From positions 1,551,428 to 1,615,427 of the forward strand of contig NMRA01000031.1 of assembly GCA_002633005.1 (NCBI GenBank): 64,000 bases of DNA, written 5' to 3'. This stretch comes from Phoronis australis (lineage: Eukaryota > Phoronida > Phoronidae). Shown piece after piece: positions 1 to 12,290 of the stretch. A program made the position numbers and the translations under genes. How positions within the stretch are numbered: position 1 is the first letter of the stretch; every line of letters begins with the position of its first letter. The notes beneath the pieces were generated by a model. The model was not told where the DNA came from, ran no database searches, and saw only the letters and a list, made by a program, of their open reading frames with translations.

Positions 1-780
1 TCTAACAGTACTACTATCTGCCAGTAATGGGATCTACCAGTTTTACTATCTGATAGTACTCTGATGTACTAGTACTACTAACTGCTAGTACTGTGATCTA
101 CCAGTGCTGCTATCTACTTGTAGTGCGATCTACCAGTACTGTTATCTTCTAGTAATGTGATCTACCGGTATTACTATCAGCTGGTACTCTGATCTTCCAA
201 TATTGCTATCAGCCAGTACTCTGATCTACCAGTATTACTATCAGCTAGTACTCTGATCTACCAGTATTACTATCAGTTAGTATTCTGATCTACAAATATA
301 ACTATCAGATGGTAATCTGATCTACCAGCATTACTATCAGCTAGTATTCTGATCTACCAGTATTACTATCAGCTGGTACTCTGATCTATCAGCATAACTA
401 TCAGCTAGTATTCTGATCTACCAGGCGTACGTTCAGTAGACGCTAGGACCTACGCTAGGACCTAGCTGAAATCTAGTCAACACCACGTGTTCTCATTTAA
501 AATACACGGCAATATCTCTTGTAATCTGGCGAAGTCTTGCTTTATAGCGAGGTCCTAGCGTTACTGAACGGGAGGCAGTATTACTATCAGCTGGTACTCT
601 GATCTACCAGCATTACTATCAGCTAGTATTCTGATCTACCAGTATTACTATCAGCCAGTACCCTGATCTACCAGTATTACTATCAGCCAGTACCCTGATC
701 TACCAGTATTACTATCAGCCAGTACCCTGATCTACCAGTATTACTATCAGCTGATACCCTGATCTACCAGCATTACTATT
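1..780. repeat. 32-bp tandem repeat array, block 1
   Basis: Imperfect copies of a 32-bp unit run from the window edge to about 780. Typical halves are AGTATTACTATCAGCT and AGTACTCTGATCTACC, so the unit is itself a dimer of two related 16-mers. Copies near 600-760 are the most alike, and those at 1-200 are more degenerate. The array is interrupted at 425-576 by a short TIR element and resumes in register on the other side. No coding role is visible, and the start of the array lies outside the window. Confidence 0.9.
425..576 (-). mobile_element. Short TIR element (MITE), copy 1
   Basis: A 152-bp insert inside the 32-bp array with inverted ends around CGTTCAGTARACGCTAGGACC. Two relatives lie at 48619-48745 and 57882-58032. 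This copy is in the opposite orientation to them. The array gives the empty site: neighbouring units read CTACCAGTATTAC, and here the insert is flanked by AG on both sides, consistent with a 2-bp duplication. There is no coding capacity, so it is a nonautonomous element of unassigned superfamily. Confidence 0.85.
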
Positions 781-2600
781 AGCCTTGGTAGAAACTGTAA
801 ACTAAATATACAGCTTTGCGCCGATATGGGCAAAAACGTGGTAAGATAAAATCTGACACAAAGTTGGTGTCATTTAAAACTTCAGTCTTCTTTGAGTAAA
901 CTAAATTATTCAACGATGTTGGAAGAAAAGGGCATTCTCCCGTTAATCTGCTGCTAAAGTTGGTGACGGCTTTCGGCGCCATGAAATATTGCGTCACCTA
1001 TTGGCCCGTTTCTTTTTTCCTGTGATTTTTTAACCAACTGTTCTTCTTCCACGAGGTTTCGTAAATATTACAACAACTTATCGGATCTGGTTTCATTTAG
1101 TTACAAGTTTTTTCAATTTTGATACCGAAAAAACGAATTTCAGAAGAAATTTTGCGGCTCCCAAACTATCATCATCTCCCGAGAGATGGCGCGTGCGCGT
1201 GGCAAGAGGGTACTGTTTTCAAAACGACAACATAGCTGTTCTTTGTTAGAAAAGGCAGAGGATTACGCAAGAAAATGACATTTACTAGATTGGTTTTCAC
1301 TTAAAATGGAACTATATTTTATTCTGAAAATTTTTTGCATGGTTTTCTATGAGATGTAATGATTAATTTCACACATAAGTCAACAGCAAAAAGTAAACTA
1401 ATATTCTCTAACGAGCTTGGAACGCTAATTCTCGGGATGTGCTATTTGGTGGGGGTAAAGTCAGTGTCCTATGATAGCGTGCAGTCAAGTGGCGTTGTGA
1501 AATGTCGGGTCACCATGAATACCTGTTTGAGCTGAGGCAACACAAAGTGAGACCCAGTCATTGTCATTGTCAGACGAAAATTTGTCGGTGCTACCAGTCG
1601 GTATCAACAATTTATGTAGGTGTGACTGTGGACAGTGTGGCCCCCCAGCCAGTCAGCCAGCAAATACTCAGTTCTGTAAACTTGAAGGATTGGTTAGTTA
1701 CAGACAATAGCTGTAAGAAGACTATCGTACCACTGTGTGTTGGGCTCCGTTAGACCCCGAAATTTCACACAGCCCGTTGAATACCCGGGTATATTTAATT
1801 TAGTCTACACATGTATTCTCGTCACCTCGTCGTAAAGCTTACGTCAACATGTAGAGCTAACGGACCTGCGGGGTGCATGAAAATTCTGGTAGTCAACCGA
1901 GATTCACCTTGTTCGTTGAGGCTGCCGGTCTAAGTAGAAAACAATCAAATAAACGTCATTTTCTAGCATAATTCGCCGCCTTTTGTAACAAAAATGTGTC
2001 CTCCGATGTATTATAATGTTTTCAAAAACAGCACGCTCGTGACAAGACGTACGCGCCATTTCCTAAAATTTTGCGACGTCGACATGGCGAACCTTTTACA
2101 GCACTGTGTCAAACAGTAAAAAATTAGAACGACAGATACAATGATAAAATAAGATGTAAACTCTTCACAATGTGGCATAAGTAATGAATGTGAAAAGCAG
2201 GCGATACCCCACCAGGCTCGTCACTGACACATCAGCCAATCAGCGATAGCTGTTAGGATTTCAGTAATTTGACCATGAATACGAATCGGCTTTTGTTTGA
2301 CGCGCAAGTCGGGCAAATGTGAGTTTTATTTGTATGTTGAAAACAATTCACTGCAACATTATTTTGACTACAGTGCCCTTTTAAACAGCTGTAACGGGCA
2401 AGGTGATTGTCGTTTGATTCCCAGATTTTGCATGCACCCCGGCGTCCGGTGTTTAGCTCTACATGTTGATACAGGTTTCACGGCGAGGTGAAGAGCAGAA
2501 CTACTCTGGCTTTGTGCAATTTCGGGGTTTATAGAAGAAAAACGTACAGTGGTACCACTGTTTTTTTCATACAGCTAGCTGGCTGGCTATATTATTATCC
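781..2600. repeat. Composite inverted-repeat block between the two 32-bp arrays
   Basis: The stretch has no convincing gene. It holds two inverted pairs: about 1165-1310 against 1945-2080 (sharing the ATGGCGCGTRCG core), and about 1640-1930 against 2380-2590 (sharing ACATGTAGAGCTAA and ACCCCGAAATT). The first motif recurs near 54340-54440 and the second near 56320-56550 and 57552-57640. A further piece (about 785-900) recurs in inverse orientation at 41790-41900. It looks like a pile of nonautonomous elements inserted into the satellite array. Confidence 0.6.
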
Positions 2601-2925
2601 CCTAGTACTCTGATCTACCAGTATTACTGTCAGCTAAACCTGTGATCTACCAGTATTACTATCGGATAGTACTATGATCTACCAGTACTACTATCTGCTA
2701 GTAATGTGATCTACCAGTATTACTATCTGCTAGTACTCTGGTCTGCCGTATTACTATCTACTTGTACTATGATCTACCAGTACTGCTATCTGCTAGTAAT
2801 GTGATCTCCCAGTATTACTACATGCTAGCACCGTACTCTGACTTATCAGTATTACCATCAGCTAGTACTATAATCTACCTCTACTGCTATCAACCACTAC
2901 TTTTACAACTGCTACTAGTTTCTAC
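2601..2925. repeat. 32-bp tandem repeat array, block 2
   Basis: The same unit as at 1-780 resumes after the inverted-repeat block and loses identity rightwards, until only scattered CTACTGCTATC-like fragments remain near 2900. Finding the same satellite on both sides suggests that the 1.8 kb between was inserted into one original array. Confidence 0.8.
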
Positions 2926-3062
2926 TATTGTTTCAACAGCTGATACATGATAGATTTTCCACTTCAACTTCTAGTACTTCTCAACGTTGTTTTTACTACT
3001 CCTGCCTTAGCTATTGGCTTCCACTCAACTACTGCTATTTCTGGTATGCAGTGGCTCTGGTG

Positions 3063-3426
3063 TGCGTGAACTTAGAATCCTGCGTAATCTCAAGATCGCG
3101 TATGCATGAATTTGGTGTTGAATATTCATCATGGACAGTCAGGTGAATTTCACTGTTTAGTGTATAGGTTATTGACCTCATGATCACCCATTTTTGCCTT
3201 TAGCGTACTAACTTGTGTCAAAGAATCGAATGAATATGTGAATGGTTAAATCAAGGTCGCCAATAGTTGAAAATTTACGTTATGTTATGGACATGTGACT
3301 TGATTTGGTGCAGTGCAAATTTTTATCAACGTGAACGTGTTTATAGATTATGTCAAGGTTCCTCATGTATTTCAAATTCACGCATACGCGATCTTGAGAT
3401 TAAGCAAGATTCCAAGTTCACTCGCA
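3063..3426. mobile_element. TIR element, ~364 bp, unassigned
   Basis: The ends are inverted copies over about 50 bp. Both arms contain AATCTCAAGATCGCGTATGC, at 3086-3105 on + and, as the reverse complement, at about 3380-3403. The interior is AT-rich with no open frame of note. No clear target-site duplication is seen, so the ends may be off by a few bases. Most likely a MITE. Confidence 0.75.
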
Positions 3427-6177
3427 GCAGTTCTGCCACATGGGAAATGATTCCGCACAACTCGTTTTTTTAAGTTTTCAGCAGACCTCGTCTACCATTA
3501 AATCACTTGAATCTTTCAACCCTGGTCTACCCTGTCTACCCTGGTCAAGCGACAGAAGCTGTGATTTATAGTTTTTTTGCATCTTATTATAAAACTGGAT
3601 GATGCCCATCGTATTAACGAAAAGCGGGTTCATCATAGCCACTTTAGAAGGTAACCTCAAAACAGAGTAAGATGAAATCCACCTGGCTAGGTTTTGCAAC
3701 GCCATTAAATGCAGTTAATGTGAACAATTGATATTGCAGGTTAGCACTACACTGCTCAGAATGAACGCCTGTCAACCTACAAAAGATGTCACGGCTCCTC
3801 CTCCAGTCCGCTCAAAGTAGGCTTTACGAAACAGACAATATATGCTAAAACAGAAGACACTATCGCACTGAATACATACGTCTGAGCACCCACTACTTAC
3901 GCATGGTGACTTTTTGATCAAGGAATAAGATGACATGTTAAATTGATACTGGTGACTTTAATGAACCATTTCCTGATATAAATCGATCTAAAGATATTCA
4001 CGTAGGCTACATAGTGGCACGGCGAAAACGAGGCTAAGCAAGGTGGCAGGCAAAACACAATTGCTACCACATAAGTGGCTCCGCAAAAAACCTGGTGAAT
4101 ACTGCTGTGTTTCTCTTCAGCAACACCATAATCCAAAATGATCTTGTATTTCACAACTTCACTTCAAACCACAAACGAAGAACAAAAATGAACACAGTGT
4201 CTTAAAGATACATATGCATGCTTCTAACAATGCTATTTGAACATCATCTACGCTAAACAAAGCGACGTTGTGTCCATTGACAACAAATGTGAAAACAAAA
4301 AATTGTGCAAATAATGTGACCTTTGCACGAATGGCTCACATTTGGGGCTCACATAGACCGGATCATGCGGTGTTATTCCCGACACCACGTCACGACACTT
4401 AATGAACACGGTTAAGTGATTTATGATGGATCATTTTTGACACAAAACTAATGCTTAAACAGCTTGGCAATTTTAAACATACACCATATTCATATCGTCA
4501 CTGTATGTTGTGTTTCTAATTTGACCAAGCTATCACAGAGATAAGGAATTAGAGCGCAAGTTCCACTTTAAGTAACGAGGTGGTGCGTGCACATAAAATA
4601 ACTCCTTCGACCACTGCTGCGAAATAAAGTCTTGAAGATTCTTTTTCATGCGTCAGTGCAGGGCTTTTAAGTCACCAGTAGACTGCTGATCTTGTCATAT
4701 TGAAAATGTTCATTCATTGAAAGATTTTAAAATATTAACCAATGCCATTAGACTACGTGCTAATTAATTTTACTTATGCCTCACAGAGCCTGCCGCAATA
4801 TGGGACCACACTATTTCTGAGACTTAGCGTTTATTATAAATCTCAAAACTACTACGACAAAGACCCGACGTTTATTAATATTGGCGAGTGTTCTGATACC
4901 CACGGCTTCTGTTTGAAAACTGCCTTCTGTCAGCCATTTTACGGTTCTTCGAGCGTTCCATTTAAATTCAGAACGAGCAACTTGACGTATCGGTAATATG
5001 TTATTCATAAATATCCAAATGCGTCACCAGTACCATTGAAACTTCCACCAGTTCACCGAGAGACCACGAAATAACAAAGGCTAAGACTTCACTTGCTGGT
5101 CATACAAACATGACGTCATATGGCGCCCATAAGCCATTTATTTAACTTGCGACATACATGCAAAGGCCGTAAGATTGTCGCATGGTGATCACCTACTGTA
5201 CGCTACCACTGTTTTCCCTTGTTGCGTCTTTGTTGGGTATGACAATGCAGGTCGCAGAGATATCGTGCATCAGCCGGTTCCCGATAAATGCTTTTCATTA
5301 GAGAACTTTCGTAAAGCGACGTGATTGCTAATTATCAGGCATATATAATTTCCGCGTCATACTGTCACTGTTGGCTGACGTAACCCCGTTAGTGGCTCTT
5401 AAAGTCCAGCTGAAGAAAAGCCTTTTTCCAAAATCCTTATTCTGTCGAGGTTCACTGCATATCATCGAACTGGAATGGATTTTAAGAGATATGATTTTGT
5501 GTTTATTGTCAATTTTTTACATTCTTAATTTGAATGCATCTATTTATTATAAATTGCAAATAAATTACTCGTCATAAGAGTTGACCATTTTCACAGGAGT
5601 TTGTACAAACAACTTTTTACAGTCAACATACATTCCCATCTTGTATACCTGTAGCAGAATGACATGCAGTAAAATACAGCATAATTAAACAAAACACATT
5701 TTATTCAACGTACTTGTATCGATAGTTATCAACTTTCTCAAAGAAAAACATGATGCATAGCTGAAAATACGAGAGCAAGATGTAACACTGGAAGAAGTTT
5801 GAAATAGAGAAGAAAGAAACGGAGTGGGGGCTAGCTGCAGAACACAACACGTTTAATCTCATCGAAAAATAAACCAAAAATTTGATGAAACTGGATTGAC
5901 TGATTTGTGTTAGATGTTGTGAGAATGAAAATAAAAGAAAATGCATTAGCAGAGCGATTTATAAGTGGTTTGTAATCTAGCGGATATGTACTATAATAAC
6001 TGGACACCCTGAGCTCAGTTATTCAGTTCACGTCTACTTTCACATGCACGTAAAAATTTAGCTGCTGCGAAATCCATTTTTCTTACCGTAACGTGAATCG
6101 GTACGCGAATTATATATTAGTGATAATTCACGTTCACGTCACTGTGCGAAACCTCTCTACTACTTTTACTATAAAAT
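3427..6177. other. Stretch without a supported gene
   Basis: Short open frames occur on both strands (for example 3478-3705 minus and 4742-4996 plus), but none has recognisable motifs, splice context or a duplicate. No repeat pairing with the rest of the window was noticed. Single-copy intergenic or intronic DNA is the simplest reading. Confidence 0.5.
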
Positions 6178-6213
6178 GTGAACAAAGAATGCACCAATCT
6201 ACGACCGATTTCT

Positions 6214-7617
6214 ATGTTACCAGCTTGCGACCTCCTTTCCCATGGCCGACACGATGCTAGTTCAGTACGTCAATTACCAGCTTTTCTGTATAAAACCTTA
6301 AATGTTTTCTTGAACTGTTCGTTCCTGGGACAACTGAATCTCTTTTTGATGAACTCCTCAACACAGCAAAAACTTGAATCCGATCCACCCGTGACACAAA
6401 ACGCCTGTACCCGAGGTGGATACAGTCATTACATTACGAACCGTGCCAAACTTTGTCTTCGCATTCCGAAATATCAAAGAGGCTCTTTTTTAGAATTCTG
6501 TATAATTATTGGCGTCAGGTAATGAGATATGCCTATCGTAGTGGGGGACAGCAATTTACGTTATTGAATAAAGATGTAATGCAGTGTGATTTTCCATGTC
6601 GCCAATCTTTCCCTTCCGTGTGGTTGGAGATTCAAAGAAGTCACAAGTCAAATTCTTAGTAATCAAAAGGTCCGTGAATGAAAGAAATTTGTGTTTCCAA
6701 CGTAGTGCACTCGGTCAAACTTCCCACCCAATTGTATCAATCTGAAGACACTTTCATACTTTCACTAATGTAAAGAGTTTATATCTTTGGTGTTGACCAT
6801 AGTGCAATTGATATATTGATATCACTTTGTGTTTACAGGGGGCGCAAGGTGTCGGTGTCGTTCGTAGTGAATGATTCTTCGTCGGTGACAGTGACCGATG
6901 GCGAGGTTAGTGTGTGGTGTTCAACTGTGGTACTTAGATTTGTACTAAGTCCTGTCAATGTTGCAAATGACATGTAGGGAAAGAAATCACTTCAGATGCT
7001 TCAATATAAAAGTTGTCATAGTCACTAGTGCGCTTACGAGACATTGATCTGACATAAACACTCCGCAATCATCAAGCAGCTAACACGCGGCAGCGTACAT
7101 GTAGGTTCAAGGAGTAGTCCACGATATACAGCTTACTTTAGATAATCCTTGATGTTCCAGGGGAATCCAGCCGTAGTGAAAATGTGCGAAGAGCTCGACA
7201 CTGAAACGAGCAATGTTCGACAATCAAAAGAAAGTACTACTCCTCCGTCAGACCCTCTGAAGTACGTAAGTTTGTCGGCTGGTATGGACAAGCACCTTGT
7301 TTCGGAGACAAAGGCGGGGTTATCTGTTTAGTGAACACACAGCCAGAGCTGTATATGATAAATTGTCCGAGCTAACGCTCCGATGCATAACCTTTGGGGC
7401 CAATTATTGATGATTTAATTGAGTAAAAAGACATAAAATTGGCAACGAAAGAAACAATGGCATAGCGACTCATTTAAATACAAATTCGAAATTAAAGAAT
7501 TTGAAAATGTTTGTTTCATCTTGGCTCAACCTGTGATAAAACTTTTCCTCCTTTTAACAGTCTTATAAGTATTTGGAAGTTTCACTGTCATCTTTTCTTC
7601 AAACGATTTTTATGTGA
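6214..7617 (+). CDS. Candidate four-exon gene, product unknown
   Basis: Predicted exons: 6214-6518, 6839-6905, 7161-7265 and 7561-7617. Support is splice context plus phase. Exon 1 ends CAG|gtaatg with two bases over. Exon 2 (acceptor gtttacag, donor GAG|gttagt) is open only in the frame that this needs. Exon 3 is flanked by gttccag and TAC|gtaagt and keeps phase 0. Exon 4 follows a pyrimidine-rich acceptor (ttttcctccttttaacag) and reaches a TGA after 18 codons. The middle reads GRKVSVSFVVNDSS, then NPAVVKMCEELDTETSN, which has ordinary soluble-protein composition. No family is recognised. Exon 1 is the least certain; the first ATG in its open frame is at 6214. Chance splice-like sites remain possible. 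Confidence 0.33.
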
Positions 7618-7689
7618 TTTACTGCCGTCATTACGATAATTTTTCACTAATAAGGCTCAGACCACACCGTTTTAAATGGCATACGCTGT

Positions 7690-7990
7690 GAAATGCAGAC
7701 TAAATTGCATCAGTCAAAGTTGTTCTCTGCCACTGAAACAGAAGCCAATCTTTTCACCAGGCAGTTTTAACGTTTCTTCGTAAAGATTTTGAATTTTCGG
7801 TGATGTCAAAGCATATTTCCTTTAGCTTCACATTTGTAAAGAAAAATTATCTACTCCTCGCATCTTGTTCAATTTTCTCCCACAAAGCAAAACACACCCT
7901 TTTTGGTATGGCAAAACATCGAAGTATCACATTCCATTTCTAAAGAAAATGTGACCTTTAACCTTTGATGTGTACTACACAAAGGTTATT
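7690..7990. repeat. Dispersed repeat, pair with 18350-18650
   Basis: Several stretches match those at 18350-18650 in the same orientation and order, including AAAGATTTTGAATTT, GATGTCAAAGCAT and ACCTTTGATGT. The homology is patchy with small gaps. Nature unknown; it is probably an old transposon fragment. Confidence 0.6.
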
Positions 7991-9190
7991 ATACATAATA
8001 GAAATGTTAACGGGGTTATTCTTAGAGCGCATGTGTGAATAAATATCATTAAAGACAGAGAATTGAACACTGTATTGGGATTAAAGAGTTTACATCAAAA
8101 GTACTGAAACTCATGATTTTTTCAGATTTCTTGCTACTTCCTGTAAAGAACTAAGATAGCAGTTATAAGAAGTCTACTCAACACGAACTATTTTTACGAG
8201 TTTTCGCGTTCCATACCCCTTAAAGTACTCACGCACATGTAGCGAACGTTCTAGAAGCAGGATTGTCTGAGCAGAAGTAGGAAAAATGCAACTTTTAATC
8301 TGAACATTTCCAAATCATTGGTTACAATTTTAGAACTTGAGCTAATCAAATCTCGTCACAGAGGTAGCTACGCCCAAGCACACTGAGTAAATTGCAAATA
8401 TACATTTTTACCTGGCACAACTCGAGTTAGAGTAAATTCATTAATTAATAACTAAAAATCCTTCTTTCGCTTCGGGTAGCAATTGACAGAAACATAAATA
8501 AATTTGCAAGCTATTCTGTTACAATCTTTACTGAACGGAAATTCATAGTCGCCTGTTAAAAACAGTCCAACGAGCACGACCACTTTTCGCAAATTATACT
8601 CTGATTTTTCGTTTTAATCATTATAAGATTAATATCTGATACATCTTTAGGGGAAAGTTATCCTCGTTATGAAAAATTGGTACCGTTAGTTTCCGCAATT
8701 CACGTATTTGTTCTTGGGCCGACATTTCGAGTAAAATTTGAAATTGCCTACAATATGAAACTGGTATCCACAGATTTTCTGTGTATTGTTATACCAGAAA
8801 TCTCACTAATATTGAAGAAACTGACATGTCTATTTCCAATAACAACCGTGCAATCACTAATTTGGCCGGAATGACACTGGTGAATAGTTGGTTTTCCCAC
8901 ACCTCAAAACGCTTTAAACTAGGAAATATTTAATAACTTATTGATTAAGATGTGCAACAGACTTGCAACTGAGGAAAAAATATTTGACCCACATCGCAGT
9001 ATACACATTCCGTTTACAGGCCCCAATTTTCAAATAAAATCCTGGCATACATGTATGTCTGGGGTACAAGAAAATACAAATTATATCCATTTTTCGAATA
9101 TAAGCCCAGGAGGTCCCAATCGAATTTCGATACAGACCATTATGTAAAGCAATACAATATTAAAAGGATATGACACAACGTTATGTTCAC
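7991..9190. other. AT-rich stretch without a supported gene
   Basis: Open frames at 8677-8874 and 8941-9147 have no motif or splice context that I can support. I see no repeat structure here. Confidence 0.45.
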
Positions 9191-9191
9191 A

Positions 9192-9426
9192 GAATACGCA
9201 AGCAGTCTATACTGATGCCCTTCGCAAAAACGGAAGCCACCTGGACGTCAATGTTTCAAAGCGTCGGCAAGGCAAGTTTCAAATTCCTGTCAACATCGCA
9301 ATGCATGGTTTTGATGTCACTGAATATATAAGTTCCAGCCAATTAGTCAGGCTCATTATGTCTAAATTTTTAAATTCGTTGGAACTTTTTGGGGAAAGTG
9401 GAAACTATACATTTTTGGAAACCTGA
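9192..9426 (+). pseudogene. Open fragment after a splice-like acceptor, possibly a PIN/CXC-family piece
   Basis: After ttatgttcacag an open frame of 77 codons without an early ATG runs to TGA at 9424-9426. Its first part (AVYTDALRKNG, then KRRQGKFQIPVN) resembles the first acidic and basic segment of the PIN-like domain in the family decayed at 9600-11770. The later part reads into the left inverted repeat and is probably not coding. The resemblance is from memory and weak. Confidence 0.25.
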
Positions 9427-9599
9427 TGAAATAACGAATCAGAAAATAATTTGACTCCATTTTTGCAGACCATCTTGGCTGCCATCTTGGATATTCAAAA
9501 ATGGCGCCGGTAAAATAGATTTTGCCGATATTCCCGCCTTGGGTCGCTGAGAATGTTAGTTTGTATGGCTACACCTACATTTCTGAGGTTGTAAAAAAG

Positions 9600-11770
9600 A
9601 CCAGAAAGGCCGAGAGCACAAAGCAAGCTCGCCACAATTTCCTTAAATTGTTGACAATTACCGAAATACTGGAAACATTCAGAAAATGGGAGGCCAATGT
9701 CATGTCCAATTATCATAATTGAATCGAAACCATCCTGCTATCTTTGGCAGCATCTCGAAATGCTGATTTGACTTTGCATCTCCAGGGTGCTGGTGCAATG
9801 AGCAAGATCTTCTTAATGGCAAGACCTAAGAGCCAAGCACCCCTACAACTGGACTGAATTTGGAACAGGCAACTTATCAGTCACCAAAACTGAAATCCCT
9901 TTTCTGTACAGAATACACTTTTGACACAACACCTAAACAGGATGATGAAGATCAATTCTGGACTGACCCGTATTTCCAACAATGCCAAAGCCTGGCAAAG
10001 ATTCTTCTCCAGAACTGTCCTGTCTGTCCAGAGATTTCAAGCGTCAGTTCAGCATTGAAACAGGTATCAAGCAAGAGCACCCTGACCTATGGGATCAAAA
10101 GGGATCAAGATGCTATGGACAAGACTAAAAGTCCCATGGTAATCCAGCTACAGTGCAGGGGGATCAGCTGCACGGCGTAATCCCACATGCCTATGTCCCA
10201 CAAGAGCATGAGCCATAGATCTTGTATGCTGATGACACGGTCAGGCACTGTGCGAAGATTATGTCACTAAGAGACTCACCCTTTTGTGCACTCAATGAAA
10301 ACCAATCACTTGTTAACGCTCTCAATTCTTGTAATAATATCCCTACTAGAGTTACATTATTATTGAATGGTAGTCCTAACCTGGACCTCGTTCTAAAAAA
10401 TTCCTTGAATGACTTGTGTGGCAGGCTGCTGGTACTTGTCAAGACAAATAGACTATGAATTCACCCTAACACCAAAAATATTCTTTGGTGCCAGTGGGGC
10501 AATGCTGCCATGCACAGACAAGTCGAAGCTAATCCACCTTCTGCAGAATCTTTCAGAAGCAGACGTCTAAGAGCAGGACAGTCATGAAGCTCCAAGATAG
10601 CTTTTACGTCCAGAAAACATGTAAACGACATCCACTGAGTGTGTTCACCCAAGCCACAAATTGTACATGTTGATAGCATGGAAGTGGTGTTCTTAACTAG
10701 AGATTATGACTAGGTTGTTCTGGTTTTTGACACCACAAAGACAATTCTTTGAAGCAAGCCACAAGTCAAAAAGAAGGCAAAGAAAAGTCCAGTACAGTAT
10801 CAGGTAAGAGCTGAGACAAACATCCAGAATATCTCAATGTTCCGTCTCCTCTCTCATGATCAAAGACTTAACACGTGCCTGCAAAGTCAATGGAATACAA
10901 CAAAGACTCTGGCTAGATAGTAATCACTTCTGTTTCAGGATGTACAAGGAGCACCAGATGTCATCTACGCTTAGACAAAAACGATCAGAAAGAAGCAGAT
11001 ACATTGCTAATACGTCATGCAGTCCTGGCATCACATCTAAGCGTCCCTGATTTTCAGCTGATGTTTTTTCACATGGCACAGATGTGCTGGTACTCGTCAT
11101 TGCCTATTATGACAGGTTGCTCAGAAGTAGTACAGTATCCATGGCATCTTGGATTGTGCACGTGAATCCAAAATTTACAACATTAGGTGCTGCCCGGGCA
11201 AAGGCCCATCCGGCTTTCCATGCTTTTACAAGGGCACACTGGTCTATTCTATGCGTTTAATACGTTGAATATGTATTTGAAGGCGGACAGTGATGTTGTC
11301 AATGCACTGTTTACTCTTTATACTGTTTCTGATGCAACAGGTGAACCTCTGTTCACATTAGCTCCTTTTACATGTGTTGCATACTCACCACAGGGTACCT
11401 TTTCTGAAAACATTCAACTGACAGCGACAAACTTTCACCAACCATTGGTGCTTTGAAACAGCATGTGCTGAGGGTGTTTATTCAGGTCAGAGTGTGGGGC
11501 CAGGCAGCCATTGCTCGACAGGAGCTCCATGACCCATTGCACAATGAATTTGCATGGACAAAGATGACCTGATGGAACCCTTGCAACTGAGGAGCTTCCA
11601 GCGCCAGAGGCTATCATTGGGATGGTTAGGTGCCAGTACTGCCGATCGCAGACATATGTCAGTGTAGTGCAGAATGTTAGAACGGTAAGGACTCTTACGA
11701 CAATGAGATTCCTGGTGACAGTGACGTCGATAGCATTGATATGCTGATTCATTTCAAAGTTTTGAAAGAC
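9600..11770 (+). pseudogene. Decayed gene of the multi-copy PIN-like/CXC protein family
   Basis: Three frames together give one collinear but broken protein. In order: KWEANVM (about 9690), NCPVCPEI and YGIKRDQDAMD (frame 9860-10180), YADDTVRHC and LLLNGSPNLDLV (10222-10458), FFGASGAMLPCTDK (about 10485), KTCKRHPLSVFTQATNC (about 10612), VFDTTK (about 10725), SMEYNKDSG (10886-10912), EADTLLIRHAVLAS (about 10994), GTDVLVLVIAYYD (about 11073), HPAFHAF (about 11203), GALKQHVLR and VWGQAAIARQEL (11440-11530), and CQCSAEC (about 11662). I recall this order from large 'uncharacterized' proteins abundant in marine invertebrate genomes. DxxK, EAD and TDVLVLV resemble acidic motifs of PIN/FEN-like nucleases, and the end is a Cys-rich CXC-like tail, mostly lost here. 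Many frameshifts make it nonfunctional. Confidence 0.75.
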
Positions 11771-11999
11771 TATTGACAGTACAATAAACATACTCCCATG
11801 TTCTGCTACCGTAAATAAGATACTGGTTCGGTTTCATTGTGTTGAGGGAAACAAATCCGAACAAAATATGCAAGAAAACAAGATAGTGACCATATCTGTT
11901 GGAATAGATGAAGAGAGTGTTTGCAAAATGTGGCTGCTGATAAGTAGGATTTAATCACATTTAAGAAATTGTATTTTCATATTTCTTGACCACAAAAAT

Positions 12000-12290
12000 G
12001 TTAGTGCAGTCGTTAAAACTAACATTCAAAGTAACCAAAGAGCAGAGATACTGAGCAAAATGTATTTTACGGGTGCCATTTTTGGAATTCTAAGATGGCC
12101 GCCAAGATGGCCTCCAATAAAATTAAAATTTACAATTTCTTGACCTCGGAAATGCAGATTTAGCCATAAAAACTAACATTCTAGGTGACCCAAGACCGGA
12201 GATATTGGGCAAAATCTATTTTACCGGCGCCATTTTTGAAAATCAAAGATGGCCGCTAAGATGGCCGCCAAAAATGGAATTAATTATTTT
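12000..12290. repeat. Tandem ~150-bp duplication inside the right inverted repeat
   Basis: Two adjacent, diverged copies (about 11970-12115 and 12120-12270) both run from a TTTCTTGACC-like segment through AACTAACATTC to TTTTACSGGYGCCATTTTT and GATGGCCGCYAAGATGGCC. The second copy is closer to the left inverted repeat. Local duplication of a terminal repeat is typical of some DNA transposon ends. Confidence 0.65.

Noticed and set aside
1-780. Possible CRISPR-like array
   Set aside because: Units are contiguous and diverged, without unique spacers, in a eukaryotic context.
1502-1753. His/Cys-containing open frame of 83 codons
   Set aside because: It lies in an inverted-repeat block whose partner copy does not keep the frame.
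10222-10250. YADD motif suggesting a reverse transcriptase
   Set aside because: It lies in YADDTVRHC within a run that matches the PIN/CXC-family order on both sides. No other RT motif is near.
11435-11791. Minus-strand open frame of 118 codons
   Set aside because: Shadow of the + strand pseudogene segment containing VWGQAAIARQEL.
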